NCBI RefSeq assembly: GCF_000374805.1
Contig: NZ_KB895335.1
Span: 1 to 64,000, forward strand
Direction of reading: 5' to 3'
DNA length: 64,000 nt
Source: Chitiniphilus shinanonensis DSM 23277
Lineage (GTDB): Bacteria; Pseudomonadota; Gammaproteobacteria; Burkholderiales; Chitinibacteraceae
Notes under the pieces: generated by a model
Databases searched by the model: none
What the model saw: only the letters and a program-made list of their open reading frames with translations
What the model was told of the DNA's origin: nothing
Shown here: positions 46,241 to 55,476 of the stretch, piece by piece
How positions within the stretch are numbered: the first letter of the stretch is position 1
Layout: each line of letters opens with the position of its first letter
Made by a program: the position numbers and the translations under genes

Positions 46241-46975
46241 TTATCGCTGATTGGCCGGGTGGCACGGCCCCTGGCCCGAGATCTTTTCCATCTCGTTCTC
46301 GATCCACGTCTCGACCTTGTCGCCCAGCTCGCTCGGCGTGCCTTCGGGCGGGATCACCGGCCCGATGCGCACGGTGATGGTGCCCGGATACTTGAGGAAG
46401 GAATTGCGCGGCCAGAATTCGCCCGCGTTCAGCGCCACCGGCACCACCGGGATGCCCAGCGCGATCGCCAGCCGCGCGCCGCCGTGCTTGTACTTGATGC
46501 GCTTGCCGGCGGCGACGCGCGTGCCTTCGGGGAAGATGCAGATCCAGAAGCCCTTGGCCAGCCGGTCGCGGCCCTGGCTCATCACCAGCCGCTGCGATTC
46601 GGAACGGTTGCTGCGGTCGATGCCGATCGGCGACGACGCCTTCAGCCCCCAACCGAAGAACGGGATCTTGAACAGCTCGCGCTTGAGCACGTAGACGAAG
46701 GGCGGAAAGATGATCGGCAGCGCCATCGTCTCCCAGGCGGACTGGTGCTTGGAGAGAATCATCGCCGGACCGGCCGGGATATGCTCGCGCCCTTCCACGC
46801 GATACTTGACGCCGCAGGTGATGCGCACCCACTGCACCTGGCTCCAGCACCAGCCGCTGATGATGCGGAAACGCAGCACCGGCGGCAGCGGCAGGATCAA
46901 CAGGCACAGGATGGCGTAGGGCAGCGTGATCGCGATCAGGCCCAGCCAGTACAACGCAGAACGAATCCAGATCAT
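46241..46975 (-). CDS. plsC: 1-acyl-sn-glycerol-3-phosphate acyltransferase
   Basis: 244 aa inner-membrane enzyme making phosphatidic acid. An N-terminal membrane segment (LIAITLPYAILCLLILPLPP) precedes the acyltransferase motifs: KHQSAWET (an HX4E form of the usual HX4D block), FPEGTR, and VPVALNAGEFW. The gene lies between gmhB and the YgjP gene, a conserved neisserial order. Confidence 0.9.
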   Translation of the reverse strand: MIWIRSALYWLGLIAITLPYAILCLLILPLPPVLRFRIISGWCWSQVQWVRITCGVKYRVEGREHIPAGPAMILSKHQSAWETMALPIIFPPFVYVLKRELFKIPFFGWGLKASSPIGIDRSNRSESQRLVMSQGRDRLAKGFWICIFPEGTRVAAGKRIKYKHGGARLAIALGIPVVPVALNAGEFWPRNSFLKYPGTITVRIGPVIPPEGTPSELGDKVETWIENEMEKISGQGPCHPANQR

Positions 46976-47008
46976 GGGGGAAGAAACCTATCTAAACGGT
47001 GGGGCCTG

Positions 47009-47060
47009 AGAGCCTGTCCAGGATCTTTGCACGACAGCGAAAAGATCCTGGACAGGCTCT
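47009..47060. repeat. perfect 20-bp hairpin, copy C of the CCTGTTCA-type repeat
   Basis: AGAGCCTGTCCAGGATCTTT (47009-47028) and its exact reverse complement (47041-47060) surround the loop GCACGACAGCGA. The left arm and loop match the dispersed repeat at 7648 and 62857. It directly abuts the gmhB stop codon (47059-47061). There is no T-run, so it is more likely a 3' stabilising or processing structure than a terminator. Confidence 0.9.
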
Positions 47061-47643
47061 AAACGTCGCGCGCGGGCGCGTCGGGATGGGTGCGGGGCTT
47101 CAGCAGCCATTGGGCGACGGCCGCCAGATTGTCGAACACCTGCGTGCCGGCGGGCAGGTCGCCCTTGGCCTCGGTCCTGGCGCCATTGCCGGTGCGCACC
47201 AGCAGCGGCTTGCCACCGGCGGCGGCCACCGCCTGCAGATCGCGCAGGCTGTCGCCGACCATCAGGCAATCGGCCGGCGGCACATGGAAGCGCTTGGCGA
47301 TGTCGAGCACCATGCCCGGCGCCGGCTTGCGACAGGCGCAGCCGGCATCGGGCGCGTGCGGACAGAAGAAGATGGCGTCGATATGTCCGCCCAGCTCGGC
47401 CACCGCGCGATGCAGCTTGGCGTGGATGGCATTGAGCACGGCCATGTCGATGATGCCGCGCCCGATGGCCGACTGATTGGTGGCCAGCACCAGCAAATAG
47501 CCGGCGCGCGACAGCTCGCTCACCGCCTCCAGGCTGCCGGGGATCGGCACCCATTCCTCGGGCGACTTCACGAAATCGGGCCGATCCTCGTTGATCACGC
47601 CGTCGCGGTCGAGGATCAGCAGCTTGGGGGCGGCCTCTTTCAT
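47059..47643 (-). CDS. gmhB: D-glycero-beta-D-manno-heptose 1,7-bisphosphate 7-phosphatase
   Basis: 194 aa HAD-family phosphatase of the ADP-heptose pathway for LPS inner core. Nucleophile motif LLILDRDGVINEDRPDF, motif II LATNQSAIGRG, structural zinc loop CPHAPDAGCACRKP and late MVGDSLRDLQAV are all present. Its ATG overlaps the upstream gene's stop by 4 bp. Its own stop lies at the arm of a 20-bp hairpin. Confidence 0.95.
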   Translation of the reverse strand: MKEAAPKLLILDRDGVINEDRPDFVKSPEEWVPIPGSLEAVSELSRAGYLLVLATNQSAIGRGIIDMAVLNAIHAKLHRAVAELGGHIDAIFFCPHAPDAGCACRKPAPGMVLDIAKRFHVPPADCLMVGDSLRDLQAVAAAGGKPLLVRTGNGARTEAKGDLPAGTQVFDNLAAVAQWLLKPRTHPDAPARDV

Positions 47644-48101
47644 GATGCCTTCAGTTCCTCGCGGATGGCCTGATCACAGCCCTTGATCAACACCTCGACA
47701 TCAGCATCGGAGAGCACACCGGATTCCCGCAATATCGAGCGCAGCCGTGTCAGCCCACCTTCCTGCAACCAAGTGGTGTAAGAGCGCTGATCGCTCCAGC
47801 TGGCGATCATGTCCCGCTTGAGGCGCTCCGACCAGGTACGTATCTCCTCTTTGCAGTCCGCCCGGAGCATCGCATCCAAATCAGCCAGGGTGATAGGCGA
47901 CGGCGTTTCCAACTCGGGGGGCATGCTTTCAGTCTGCGCAGGCGCAGCCTGATCGCAGAGCAGGTATGCATCCACCGCCTTGCCATACGCGTGGTCGTCG
48001 CCTTTGAAGGACTCGTACTCCGGCTTGAGGCACTCAGCCGCGGACAACGGCCCCGCGATAAGAAAGATCGCCCAACAGAACGACTGCAACAACCTGGACA
48101 T
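47640..48101 (-). CDS. small secreted protein of unknown function (orphan in glyS-gmhB interval)
   Basis: 153 aa with a signal peptide (MSRLLQSFCWAIFLIAG, cleavage near LSAA). The mature part contains several Cys (C27, C52, C86 and C146, approximately) and helical charged segments. It overlaps gmhB by 4 bp (ATGA) and lies 5 bp after glyS, so it is embedded in the operon. Its base composition is visibly less G+C-rich, with less biased third codon positions, than its neighbours, suggesting recent acquisition or weak selection. No family recognised. The ATG at 48101 (GGAG 8 nt upstream) is preferred to a GTG at 48110. Confidence 0.7.
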   Translation of the reverse strand: MSRLLQSFCWAIFLIAGPLSAAECLKPEYESFKGDDHAYGKAVDAYLLCDQAAPAQTESMPPELETPSPITLADLDAMLRADCKEEIRTWSERLKRDMIASWSDQRSYTTWLQEGGLTRLRSILRESGVLSDADVEVLIKGCDQAIREELKAS

Positions 48102-48106
48102 CACAT

Positions 48107-50167
48107 TCACTCCGCCAACAGCGACAGTTCCGCCACCCGGTTCATCGCGCCGGCCAGCGCGTTCAGCAGGGCGAGGCGGTTGCCGCGTACCGCGGCGTCG
48201 TCGGCCATCACCATCACGCCGTCGAAGAACGCATCGACCGGCGCCTTGAGCGCGGCCAGGGTCTTGAGGGCGCGGGTGTAGTCGTGCGCGGCCAGGGCAT
48301 CGGCCACCGGGCCGGTTACCGCTTGCAGGGCGTCGTGCAGCGATTTCTCGGCCGGCTCGGCGAACAGCGCCGGGTTCAGCGCGGGCAGGCCGCCTTCCAC
48401 CTTCTTCAGGATGTTGCGGATGCGCTTGTTGGCGGCGGCCAGCGCGGCGGCCTCGGGCAGCGCCTTGAACTCGGCCACGGCCACCAGCCGGCGTTCGACG
48501 TCGTCCAGGCGGGTGGGGTGCAGCGCCAGCACCGCGTCGATGTCGGCGCCGGGGTAGTCGGCGGCCAGATAGTTTTTCAGACGCTCCAGCATGAAGCCGT
48601 ACACGCCATCGACCGTGCCGTCGGCGATCACGCCGGACGGGAACGGCGCCACCGCGGCGGTGAGCAGCGCGCGCAGGTCCAGCGGCCGGTTCAGCAGCAT
48701 GCGCAGCACGCCGAGCGCGGCGCGGCGCAGGCCGAACGGATCCTTGTCGCCGGTGGGGATCATGCCGATGCCCCAGATGCCGACGATGGCTTCCAGCTTG
48801 TCGGCCAGCGCCACGGCGGTGGCGACGGGGGTCTGCGGCAGGCTGTCGCCGGCGAAACGCGGGTGGTAGTGGCCTTCGATGGCGTCGGCCACCTCGGCCG
48901 GCTCGCCGTCCAGGCGGGCATAGTAGGTGCCCATCACGCCTTGCAGCTCGGGGAACTCGCCGACCATGTCGGACAGCAGGTCGGCCTTGGCCAGGTAGGC
49001 GGCGCGCTCGGCGTGGGCGCGGCTGGCGCCCAGCGCCGGGCCGATCTCGCCGGCGATCTTCACCAGCCGCTCAACGCGTTCGAGCTGGCTGCCGATCTTG
49101 TTGTGGTACACCACGTTGTACAGGCCGGGCACGCGCGCCTCCAGGCGGCGCTTCTGGTCCTGCTCGTAGAAGAACTTGGCGTCGGACAGGCGCGCGCGCA
49201 GCACGCGGGCGTTGCCTTCGACGATGTGCACCGGATCGGCGGTCTCCAGGTTGGAGACCAGCAGGAAGCGGTTGGTCAGCTTGCCGGCGGCATCCAGCAG
49301 CGGGAAGTACTTCTGGTTCTGCTGCATGGTGAGGATCAGGCATTCCTGCGGCACCTTGAGGAAGTCCGCCTCGAACTCGCCCACCAGCACCACCGGCCAT
49401 TCCACCAGCGCGGTCACTTCGTCGAACAGTGCGTCGTCGGCGGCGATGGTGGCGCCCAGGCGGGCGGCCTCGTCCTTCAGCTTCTGGCCGATCAGCGCGC
49501 GGCGCGCGTCGAAGCTGGCGACCACCTTGCCGGCCTCGAACAGGGTGCGGGCGTAGCTGTCGGCGTCGGGCAGCGTGATCTCGCCCTGCGACAGGAAGCG
49601 ATGCCCGCGGGTGACGCGGCCGGATTGCAGGTGCAGCACGCCGCCGGGCACCACGTCGGCGCCGTGCAGCAGCACCAGGCCGTGCACCGGGCGGATGAAC
49701 TGCCCGTCGCGGTCGCCCCAGCGCATCATCTTGGGGGCCGGCAGTTTGCGCAGCGCGGCATCCACCACGCCGGACAGCACGGCGGACAACGCTTCGCCCG
49801 GCTTCACCGAGCGGAACACGAACACGTCCTGCTTGCCGTCGGAGCCCTGCTCCAGCGCGGCCACCTCCACCCCGCAGCTGCGGGCGAAGCCGGCCAGCGC
49901 CGGGGTCGGCGCGCCGTCCTTGAAGCCGGCGGACACCGCCGGGCCGCGGCGCTCGACACGCTGGTCGGGCTGCACCGCCAGCACGCCAGGAATGGTCACC
50001 GCCAGCCGGCGCGGGCTGGCGAAGGCGTGGTATTGCGCATCCTTGGGGGCGAAGCCCAGGCGGGCCAGTTCGTCGAAGATGCTCTGGGCGAACACGGCGC
50101 CCAGCTTGGGCAGCGCCTTGGGCGGCAGCTCCTCGGTCAACAGTTCGATCAGCAGGGTCTGGGACAT
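48107..50167 (-). CDS. glyS: glycyl-tRNA synthetase beta subunit
   Basis: 686 aa, the usual length. It starts SQTLLIELLTEELPPKALPK and contains HRFLSQGEI, GIGMIPTGDKDPFGLRRAA and the C-terminal anticodon-binding helices, all typical of bacterial GlyS. It partners GlyQ to form the alpha2beta2 enzyme. It starts 4 bp after the stop of a small lipoprotein gene that separates it from glyQ. An extended in-frame start at 50248 is not supported. Confidence 0.96.
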   Translation of the reverse strand: MSQTLLIELLTEELPPKALPKLGAVFAQSIFDELARLGFAPKDAQYHAFASPRRLAVTIPGVLAVQPDQRVERRGPAVSAGFKDGAPTPALAGFARSCGVEVAALEQGSDGKQDVFVFRSVKPGEALSAVLSGVVDAALRKLPAPKMMRWGDRDGQFIRPVHGLVLLHGADVVPGGVLHLQSGRVTRGHRFLSQGEITLPDADSYARTLFEAGKVVASFDARRALIGQKLKDEAARLGATIAADDALFDEVTALVEWPVVLVGEFEADFLKVPQECLILTMQQNQKYFPLLDAAGKLTNRFLLVSNLETADPVHIVEGNARVLRARLSDAKFFYEQDQKRRLEARVPGLYNVVYHNKIGSQLERVERLVKIAGEIGPALGASRAHAERAAYLAKADLLSDMVGEFPELQGVMGTYYARLDGEPAEVADAIEGHYHPRFAGDSLPQTPVATAVALADKLEAIVGIWGIGMIPTGDKDPFGLRRAALGVLRMLLNRPLDLRALLTAAVAPFPSGVIADGTVDGVYGFMLERLKNYLAADYPGADIDAVLALHPTRLDDVERRLVAVAEFKALPEAAALAAANKRIRNILKKVEGGLPALNPALFAEPAEKSLHDALQAVTGPVADALAAHDYTRALKTLAALKAPVDAFFDGVMVMADDAAVRGNRLALLNALAGAMNRVAELSLLAE

Positions 50168-50171
50168 GGGT

Positions 50172-50657
50172 TTACTCGTCGTCCTTGTCTTTTTGTGCAT
50201 CCTTGGCGGCCATGATCTGGCAGACCTGGCGGACGAAGTCCGAGCCAAAGGTGTTGGGTTCGGGGGTCTGGAATTCCCACTGGTAGCCGGGCACGTCGTA
50301 ACGGGCGATGTCGCCGTCGTTCTCGTCGCGCAATTCGGCCGCGACCTCGGCCATGCGGCCGCTCTTGCATTCGATGGCCAGGCGCGCGTACTTGCGGTTG
50401 AACACGCCCTTGGAGACGCCGTCCACCTGCGGCTCGCGGAACTCCTGGCGCATCCACACGTAGGTGTACAGGTCGCTGCCGGCGCGGTCGTTGTGCGAGA
50501 TCGATTTCACGTCGACGAACACTTCGAAGTCCGGCATCTCGCCGTAGCTGCGCCACTCGCCCTTGAACGGCACCGGCTCGGGGCCGCGCGTGCCTTCCTC
50601 GTACTTCTTGCAGGCGCCCAGCGACAGGGCGAGGGCCAGGACGAGGACGGTCTTCAT
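50172..50657 (-). CDS. small lipoprotein between glyQ and glyS
   Basis: 161 aa. MKTVLVLALALSLGACKKYE is a lipoprotein signal with Cys16. The mature part begins with a short acidic stretch and continues as an alternating beta-rich domain (FEVFVDVKSISHNDR, DLYTYVWMRQEF), reminiscent of surface-exposed small lipoproteins called CNP1-like in other betaproteobacteria (tentative). GGAG is 8 nt upstream of the ATG. It is 13 bp downstream of glyQ and 4 bp upstream of glyS, so a single transcript is likely. Function unknown. Confidence 0.75.
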   Translation of the reverse strand: MKTVLVLALALSLGACKKYEEGTRGPEPVPFKGEWRSYGEMPDFEVFVDVKSISHNDRAGSDLYTYVWMRQEFREPQVDGVSKGVFNRKYARLAIECKSGRMAEVAAELRDENDGDIARYDVPGYQWEFQTPEPNTFGSDFVRQVCQIMAAKDAQKDKDDE

Positions 50658-50670
50658 GGGGCGACTCCGG

Positions 50671-51567
50671 TCAGGCTTGCGCCGGCTGGCACATCGGGAA
50701 GCCCAGGCGTTCGCGGCTGTCGAAGTAGGCTTGCGCCACGCCACGCGCCAGGGTGCGGATACGGCCGATATAGGCGGCGCGCTCGGTCACCGAGATCGCT
50801 CCGCGTGCGTCGAGCAGGTTGAAGGTGTGCGCCGCCTTCAGGATCATCTCGTAGCCCGGCAGCGACAGGCCCGCCTCCAGCAGCTTCTGCGCCTCGGCCT
50901 CGAAGCTGTTGAACAGGCTGAGCAGCAGCTCGACGTTGGAATGCTCGAAGTTGTAGGTGGATTGCTCCACCTCGTTCTGGTGGTAGATGTCGCCGTAGGT
51001 CACCTTCTGACCATTGGGGAACTGCGTCCACACCAGGTCGTAGACGTTTTCCACGCCTTGCAGGTACATCGCCAGGCGCTCGGTGCCGTAGGTGATCTCG
51101 CCCAGCACCGGCTTGCAGTCCAGGCCGCCCACCTGCTGGAAGTACGTGAACTGGGTGACTTCCATGCCGTTCAGCCACACTTCCCAGCCCAGGCCCCACG
51201 CGCCCAGCGTCGGGTTCTCCCAGTCGTCCTCGACGAAGCGGATGTCGTGCACCGTCGGATCGATGCCCAGTTCGCGCAGACTGCCCAGGTACAGGTCCTG
51301 GATGTCGTCCGGGCTGGGCTTGAGCACCACCTGGAACTGGTAGTAGTGCTGGAGTCGGTTCGGGTTCTCGCCGTAGCGGCCATCCTTGGGACGGCGGCTG
51401 GGCTGTACGTAGGCGGCGTTCCACGGCTCGGGGCCGATGGCGCGCAGGAAGGTGGCGGTATGGCTGGTGCCGGCGCCCATCTCCATGTCGTAGGGCTGCA
51501 ACAGTGCACACCCCTGGCGGCCCCAGTAATTCTGGAGCGTGAGCAAGATTTCCTGGAAAGTCAGCAT
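50671..51567 (-). CDS. glyQ: glycyl-tRNA synthetase alpha subunit
   Basis: 298 aa class II catalytic subunit. [40 protein letters not shown] and [20 protein letters not shown] are strictly conserved GlyQ segments. First gene of a minus-strand run continuing through glyS, gmhB and plsC. The 334-bp gap to slt contains its promoter; a minus-strand TAGAAT occurs at 51660-51665, without a clear -35. Confidence 0.96.
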   Translation of the reverse strand: MLTFQEILLTLQNYWGRQGCALLQPYDMEMGAGTSHTATFLRAIGPEPWNAAYVQPSRRPKDGRYGENPNRLQHYYQFQVVLKPSPDDIQDLYLGSLRELGIDPTVHDIRFVEDDWENPTLGAWGLGWEVWLNGMEVTQFTYFQQVGGLDCKPVLGEITYGTERLAMYLQGVENVYDLVWTQFPNGQKVTYGDIYHQNEVEQSTYNFEHSNVELLLSLFNSFEAEAQKLLEAGLSLPGYEMILKAAHTFNLLDARGAISVTERAAYIGRIRTLARGVAQAYFDSRERLGFPMCQPAQA

Positions 51568-51901
51568 CGTCTTCTTGTTTCCAACCCCTGATTTCCCCGA
51601 GGTGCGGGTGGGATGCGCCGGCGGCGGCGCGCAAGGCGGGCCGGCTGGTTAACCGATGGATTCTACTTGCTTTTGCCCGTGGCCGGCCATTGCCGAGCGC
51701 CCGCGGCGCGCCGGAACCCGGCCCTTCCGCGCCCGCGTGGCGGCAGCTGCCGTGGCGGGGATCATGCGTCAGCGACGGCCATCCGTCCTTGATGACGTGC
51801 AACGTCAGCAGGCTTTAGGTTTCGAGTAGAATGGAACAGCCCGCCGGAACCAACGCGGGCACCACCGCTCCATCCTCTCTTCGCCTTGCGCCCCCGCTCC
51901 C

Positions 51902-53803
51902 ATGAAATCGTTCCTCGCCCTCGCCGCCCTTTCGTTCAGCCTTTCCGCCCAGGCCGCGCTCGACCTGGATGCCCTGCGCGAGGCCGTGCGCAACCGCAGC
52001 CTGGCGCAATTGTCGACGCTGGCCAGCAATGCCGTGGGCGATCCGCTGGAGATGTATCCGCGCTATCACCTGTTGTCCGCGCAACTGGCGACGGTGCCGC
52101 CGGACGACGAGATCCGCGCCTTCCTGGCGCGCTACGACGGCACGCCGCTGGCCGACAAGCTGGGCGGCGAGTGGATCGCCACCTTGGGCAAGCGCGGCCT
52201 GTGGGACCAGGTGCTGGCGGAATACCCCAAGCTGGATTCGCCGGCGGTCGACGCCGAGTGCTACGCGGCGCAGGCCGGGCTGGCCCGCGGACGCAACGCC
52301 GGCGCCATGCAGGTCAAGCGCCTGTGGGCCATCGGCCGCGCCCAGCCGGACGCCTGCGGCCCGGTGTTCGACTGGCTGTTCGCCAACGGCCAGCTCGGCA
52401 CCGACGACGTGTGGGTGCGCATCCGCGATGCGCTCTCGCGCAACAACACCGATTTCGCCCGCCAGATCGCCGCGCGCGTCGGCAACCCGCCCGAATTGCA
52501 GAACCGCTCGCTGGCGCAGGCGGCCGCCAATCCGGTCAAGGCGCTGCTGGGCTACGGCAACGCCGACCGCCGCGCCACGCGCGAAGCGGCGCTGTACGCA
52601 CTGTCGCGGCTGGCGCGCACCAACCCGGACGCCGCCGCCGCGTGGCTGGAAAACCGCGCCGCAGGCTGGCCGGCGGAGGATCGCCGCTACGGCTGGCTGC
52701 AAGTGGCCGAAGTGGCCGCCAAATCGCGCCATCCGCAGGCCAACGCCTGGTTCGCCAACGGCTTCCCGGCGCTGACCGCCTCGGGCCGCGCCTGGTCGAT
52801 CCGCGCCGCGCTGCGCGCCCGCGACATCAACGCCGTACTGGCGCGGGTGGAGGCCATGCCCGACGACGAGGCCAACGAACCGGCCTGGCGCTACTGGAAG
52901 GCCCAGGCGCTCAAGGCCAGGCAGCGCGACGCCGAGGCCGAGGCGCTGCTCGCCGGCGTCGCCAGCAACGACGACTTCTACGGTCTGCTGGCGCTGTCCG
53001 AACTGAAGACCCCGGTGGCGGCGCCGTCGTCGCTGCCGTACCGCCCCACCGAGCAGGAAATCGCCGCGATGCGCGAGCGCCCCGGCCTGACGCGCGCACT
53101 GGCGCTGCTCAACGGTGGCTGGCGCACCGAGGGCGTGCGCGAATGGAACTGGGGCCTGCGCGGCGCCAGCGAGCCCGAGCTGGTGGCCGCCGCCATGCTG
53201 GCGCAGCGCGAGGGCTACTACGACCGTTCGATCTACGCCGCCGAGCGCGCCAAGACCTTCTCCGACCTGTCGCTGCGCTACCCGTTGCCGTTCCGCGCCG
53301 ACATCGAGCGCGAAGCGCGCAGCAACGGCCTCGACCCGGCCTGGGTCTACGGCCTGATCCGCCAGGAGAGCCGATTCGTCACCGAGGCGCGGTCGTCGGT
53401 CGGCGCCGGCGGCCTGATGCAGCTGATGCCGGCCACCGCCAAGTGGGTGGCGGCCAAGATGGGCGACCGGAACTTCGATCCCAAGGCGGTGCACCACGCC
53501 GAATCCAACCTGCAACTGGGCACCTTCTATCTACGCTATATCCTGGATCGGCTGGAATCGCACCCGGTGCTGGCCACCGCCGGCTACAACGCCGGGCCGG
53601 GCCGGGCGCGCGGCTGGCAGGAGGACGGTTCGCTGGACGCCGCCATCTATATCGAATCGATCCCGTTCGACGAAACGCGCGATTACGTCAAGAAAGTGCT
53701 GGCGAACGCCCAGGTCTACCGCTATGCCTTCCCCAAGGCGCCCACCATGCAGGAACGGTTGACGCCGATCCCGCCGCGCGGCGGCGTGGTGGACGCCCCC
53801 TGA
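51902..53803 (+). CDS. slt: soluble lytic murein transglycosylase
   Basis: 633 aa periplasmic enzyme cleaving peptidoglycan to 1,6-anhydro products. Signal peptide 1-18 (SLSAQA), a long alpha-superhelical ring (about 25-440), and a C-terminal SLT domain: GLIRQESRF with catalytic E489, GLMQLMPATAKWVA and ATAGYNAGPGRARGW. Size and layout match E. coli Slt70. A TAGAAT box is at 51827-51832 upstream, with a nearby short inverted repeat TGACG/CGTCA. Confidence 0.94.
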   Translation: MKSFLALAALSFSLSAQAALDLDALREAVRNRSLAQLSTLASNAVGDPLEMYPRYHLLSAQLATVPPDDEIRAFLARYDGTPLADKLGGEWIATLGKRGLWDQVLAEYPKLDSPAVDAECYAAQAGLARGRNAGAMQVKRLWAIGRAQPDACGPVFDWLFANGQLGTDDVWVRIRDALSRNNTDFARQIAARVGNPPELQNRSLAQAAANPVKALLGYGNADRRATREAALYALSRLARTNPDAAAAWLENRAAGWPAEDRRYGWLQVAEVAAKSRHPQANAWFANGFPALTASGRAWSIRAALRARDINAVLARVEAMPDDEANEPAWRYWKAQALKARQRDAEAEALLAGVASNDDFYGLLALSELKTPVAAPSSLPYRPTEQEIAAMRERPGLTRALALLNGGWRTEGVREWNWGLRGASEPELVAAAMLAQREGYYDRSIYAAERAKTFSDLSLRYPLPFRADIEREARSNGLDPAWVYGLIRQESRFVTEARSSVGAGGLMQLMPATAKWVAAKMGDRNFDPKAVHHAESNLQLGTFYLRYILDRLESHPVLATAGYNAGPGRARGWQEDGSLDAAIYIESIPFDETRDYVKKVLANAQVYRYAFPKAPTMQERLTPIPPRGGVVDAP

Positions 53804-53926
53804 CCTAACGCAAGCCACCGGCCGGACCGCGAGATTAAGCTGCAAGGCTCCTTGCGTAACCGGCCCCGCGCGACCAGCCATGGGCGCCATCGCCGCCGCC
53901 GGACGCCCAACCCGCCGGAGGTCGCC

Positions 53927-54886
53927 ATGCCCGCACGCCTTGCCCCACGCGAACGCGCCATTCTGCTGATCGGAGGCAGCGGCTTCATCGGCAGCCGCCT
54001 CGCGGCGCGGCTGGCCGGCGCCGGCCACCGCGTCACCGTCCCCACCCGCCGCGAGACCAATGCCCGCGACCTGCTGCTGCTGCCGCAGCTCGACGTGGTG
54101 GTGGCCGACGTGCACCAGCCGGCGCAATTGCGCGCGCTGATGCGCGACCAGGACGTGGTGATCAACCTGGTCGGCATTCTCAATGGCCGGCCCGCCGCGT
54201 TCCAGCGCGCCCACCTGGCGCTGACCGAAAGCATCCTCGACGCCTGTCACGACACCGGCGTGATGCGCTACCTGCACATGAGCGCGCTCGGCGCCGACCT
54301 GTTCGGCCCGTCGCACTATCTGCGCAGCAAGGGCGAGGCCGAGGCGCGGGTGCGCGCCAGCGAGCTGGACTGGACCATCTACCGCCCCTCGGTGGTGTTC
54401 GGCGAGGGCGACCATTTCCTCAACCTGTTCGCCGCCATGCAGCGCACCCTGCCGCTGGTTCCGCTGGCCGGCGCCAACGTGCGCTTCCAGCCGGTCTGGG
54501 TGGGCGACGTGGCACAGGCATTCGAGCAGGGCGTGCTGCGCGCCGACCTGATCGGACAATCGCTGAACCTGGTCGGCCCGCAGGTGTACACGCTGGCCGA
54601 GCTGGTGCGCCTGGCCGGGCGCCTGAGCGGCCATTCGCGCCCCATCGTGTCGCTGCCCGACGGCGTCGCGCGGCTCCAGGCCATGCTGATGGCGCTGCTG
54701 CCGAACCCGCCGCTGACCCGCGACAACCTCGATTCGCTGCGCCAGGACAGCATCGACCCCGCCGGCTTCCCGCCGCAACTGGGCTTCGCGCCCGCCGCGC
54801 TCGAAGTCGTCGCCCCCACCTATCTGCGGCGCGATCCGCGCCTCGACCGCTGGCGCCACGAAGCCCATCACCCGGCGCAACGCTGA
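53927..54886 (+). CDS. NAD(P)-dependent epimerase/dehydratase-like protein (NDUFA9-like)
   Basis: 319 aa atypical SDR. The Rossmann motif is AILLIGGSGFIGSRLAARLA, with VVINLVGILN, MSALGAD and the YLRSKGEAE region (YxxxK) that places it with complex-I-associated NDUFA9-like proteins. GGAGG lies 6 nt before the ATG at 53927. Bacterial members are poorly characterised (ubiquinone-linked or lipid-linked roles suggested). It is 123 bp after slt. Confidence 0.85.
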   Translation: MPARLAPRERAILLIGGSGFIGSRLAARLAGAGHRVTVPTRRETNARDLLLLPQLDVVVADVHQPAQLRALMRDQDVVINLVGILNGRPAAFQRAHLALTESILDACHDTGVMRYLHMSALGADLFGPSHYLRSKGEAEARVRASELDWTIYRPSVVFGEGDHFLNLFAAMQRTLPLVPLAGANVRFQPVWVGDVAQAFEQGVLRADLIGQSLNLVGPQVYTLAELVRLAGRLSGHSRPIVSLPDGVARLQAMLMALLPNPPLTRDNLDSLRQDSIDPAGFPPQLGFAPAALEVVAPTYLRRDPRLDRWRHEAHHPAQR

Positions 54887-54946
54887 CGCACCGGCGCGCC
54901 CTGCGCGCCGGGCTGCTTCCCGACGTCTCCCCGCTCGCCCCCGGCA

Positions 54947-54988
54947 CCTGTTCACAGTCGTGAAACGACCGTGAACAGGCCCTAGAAT
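54947..54988 (+). promoter_or_regulatory. palindromic operator overlapping a predicted promoter of the RRM gene
   Basis: CCTGTTCAC..GTGAACAGG (54947-54979) is a palindrome with inner arms GTCGT/ACGAC. A promoter-like pair GTGAAA (54960-54965), 17-bp spacer and TAGAAT (54983-54988) overlaps it. It predicts a leader of roughly 50 nt. Without a T-run, an operator is more likely than a terminator. Confidence 0.5.
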
Positions 54989-55042
54989 GGTTCATACTCA
55001 GCCAGGCGATTCCCCCTACCCTTCAGTTGGAGTTCCATCGCA

Positions 55043-55294
55043 ATGCAAATGATGCTCGGCAACCTGCCCCCCGACACCACCACCGACGACATCCGCGAAC
55101 TGCTCGAAACGCTGGGCGTGCCCGGCGTGGGCGAGATCACCGTTTCGGCCGGCCTGGGCGAGCGCTTCAATGCGCTGGTCAAGCTGGACGAGGAAAGCAG
55201 CGTCGTCGTCGGCGCCATCTGCAGCCAGCTCAACGGCCACCACTGGAAAGGCAACGACATCACCGCCAGCCATACCAATCTGGGCTGGGGCTGA
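55043..55294 (+). CDS. single RRM-type RNA-binding protein
   Basis: 83 aa. MLGNLPPDTTTDDIRELLET followed by FNALVKLD fits the RNP2-helix-RNP1 plan of an RNA recognition motif, though RNP1 lacks the usual G-F-G-F aromatic pattern. No other domain is present. It stands alone with its own promoter-like signals. A small post-transcriptional regulator or RNA chaperone is plausible (inference). Confidence 0.72.
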   Translation: MQMMLGNLPPDTTTDDIRELLETLGVPGVGEITVSAGLGERFNALVKLDEESSVVVGAICSQLNGHHWKGNDITASHTNLGWG

Positions 55295-55476
55295 GCCGGA
55301 ACCACGGGCCGGCGCGACAGTCTTCCGGATCGCCCCAGGCTGCGCGGCCGTGACATGCAACGCCCGCGCCGACACGTGAGCGTCTTGCGTCGATCGGCGA
55401 GCCGGCAGGCCGGCGCATCGCCCGTCTCACCGTCTCGCGCCACCGCGACTTTCATCCATCCCAACGAGGATTCACG

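Noticed and set aside
48284-50215. A 643-codon open frame on the plus strand
   Set aside because: It is antisense to glyS, which is unmistakable on the minus strand.
54947-54979. The palindrome as terminator of the epimerase gene
   Set aside because: It has no T-run and overlaps a promoter-like -35/-10 pair, so an operator is the better reading.
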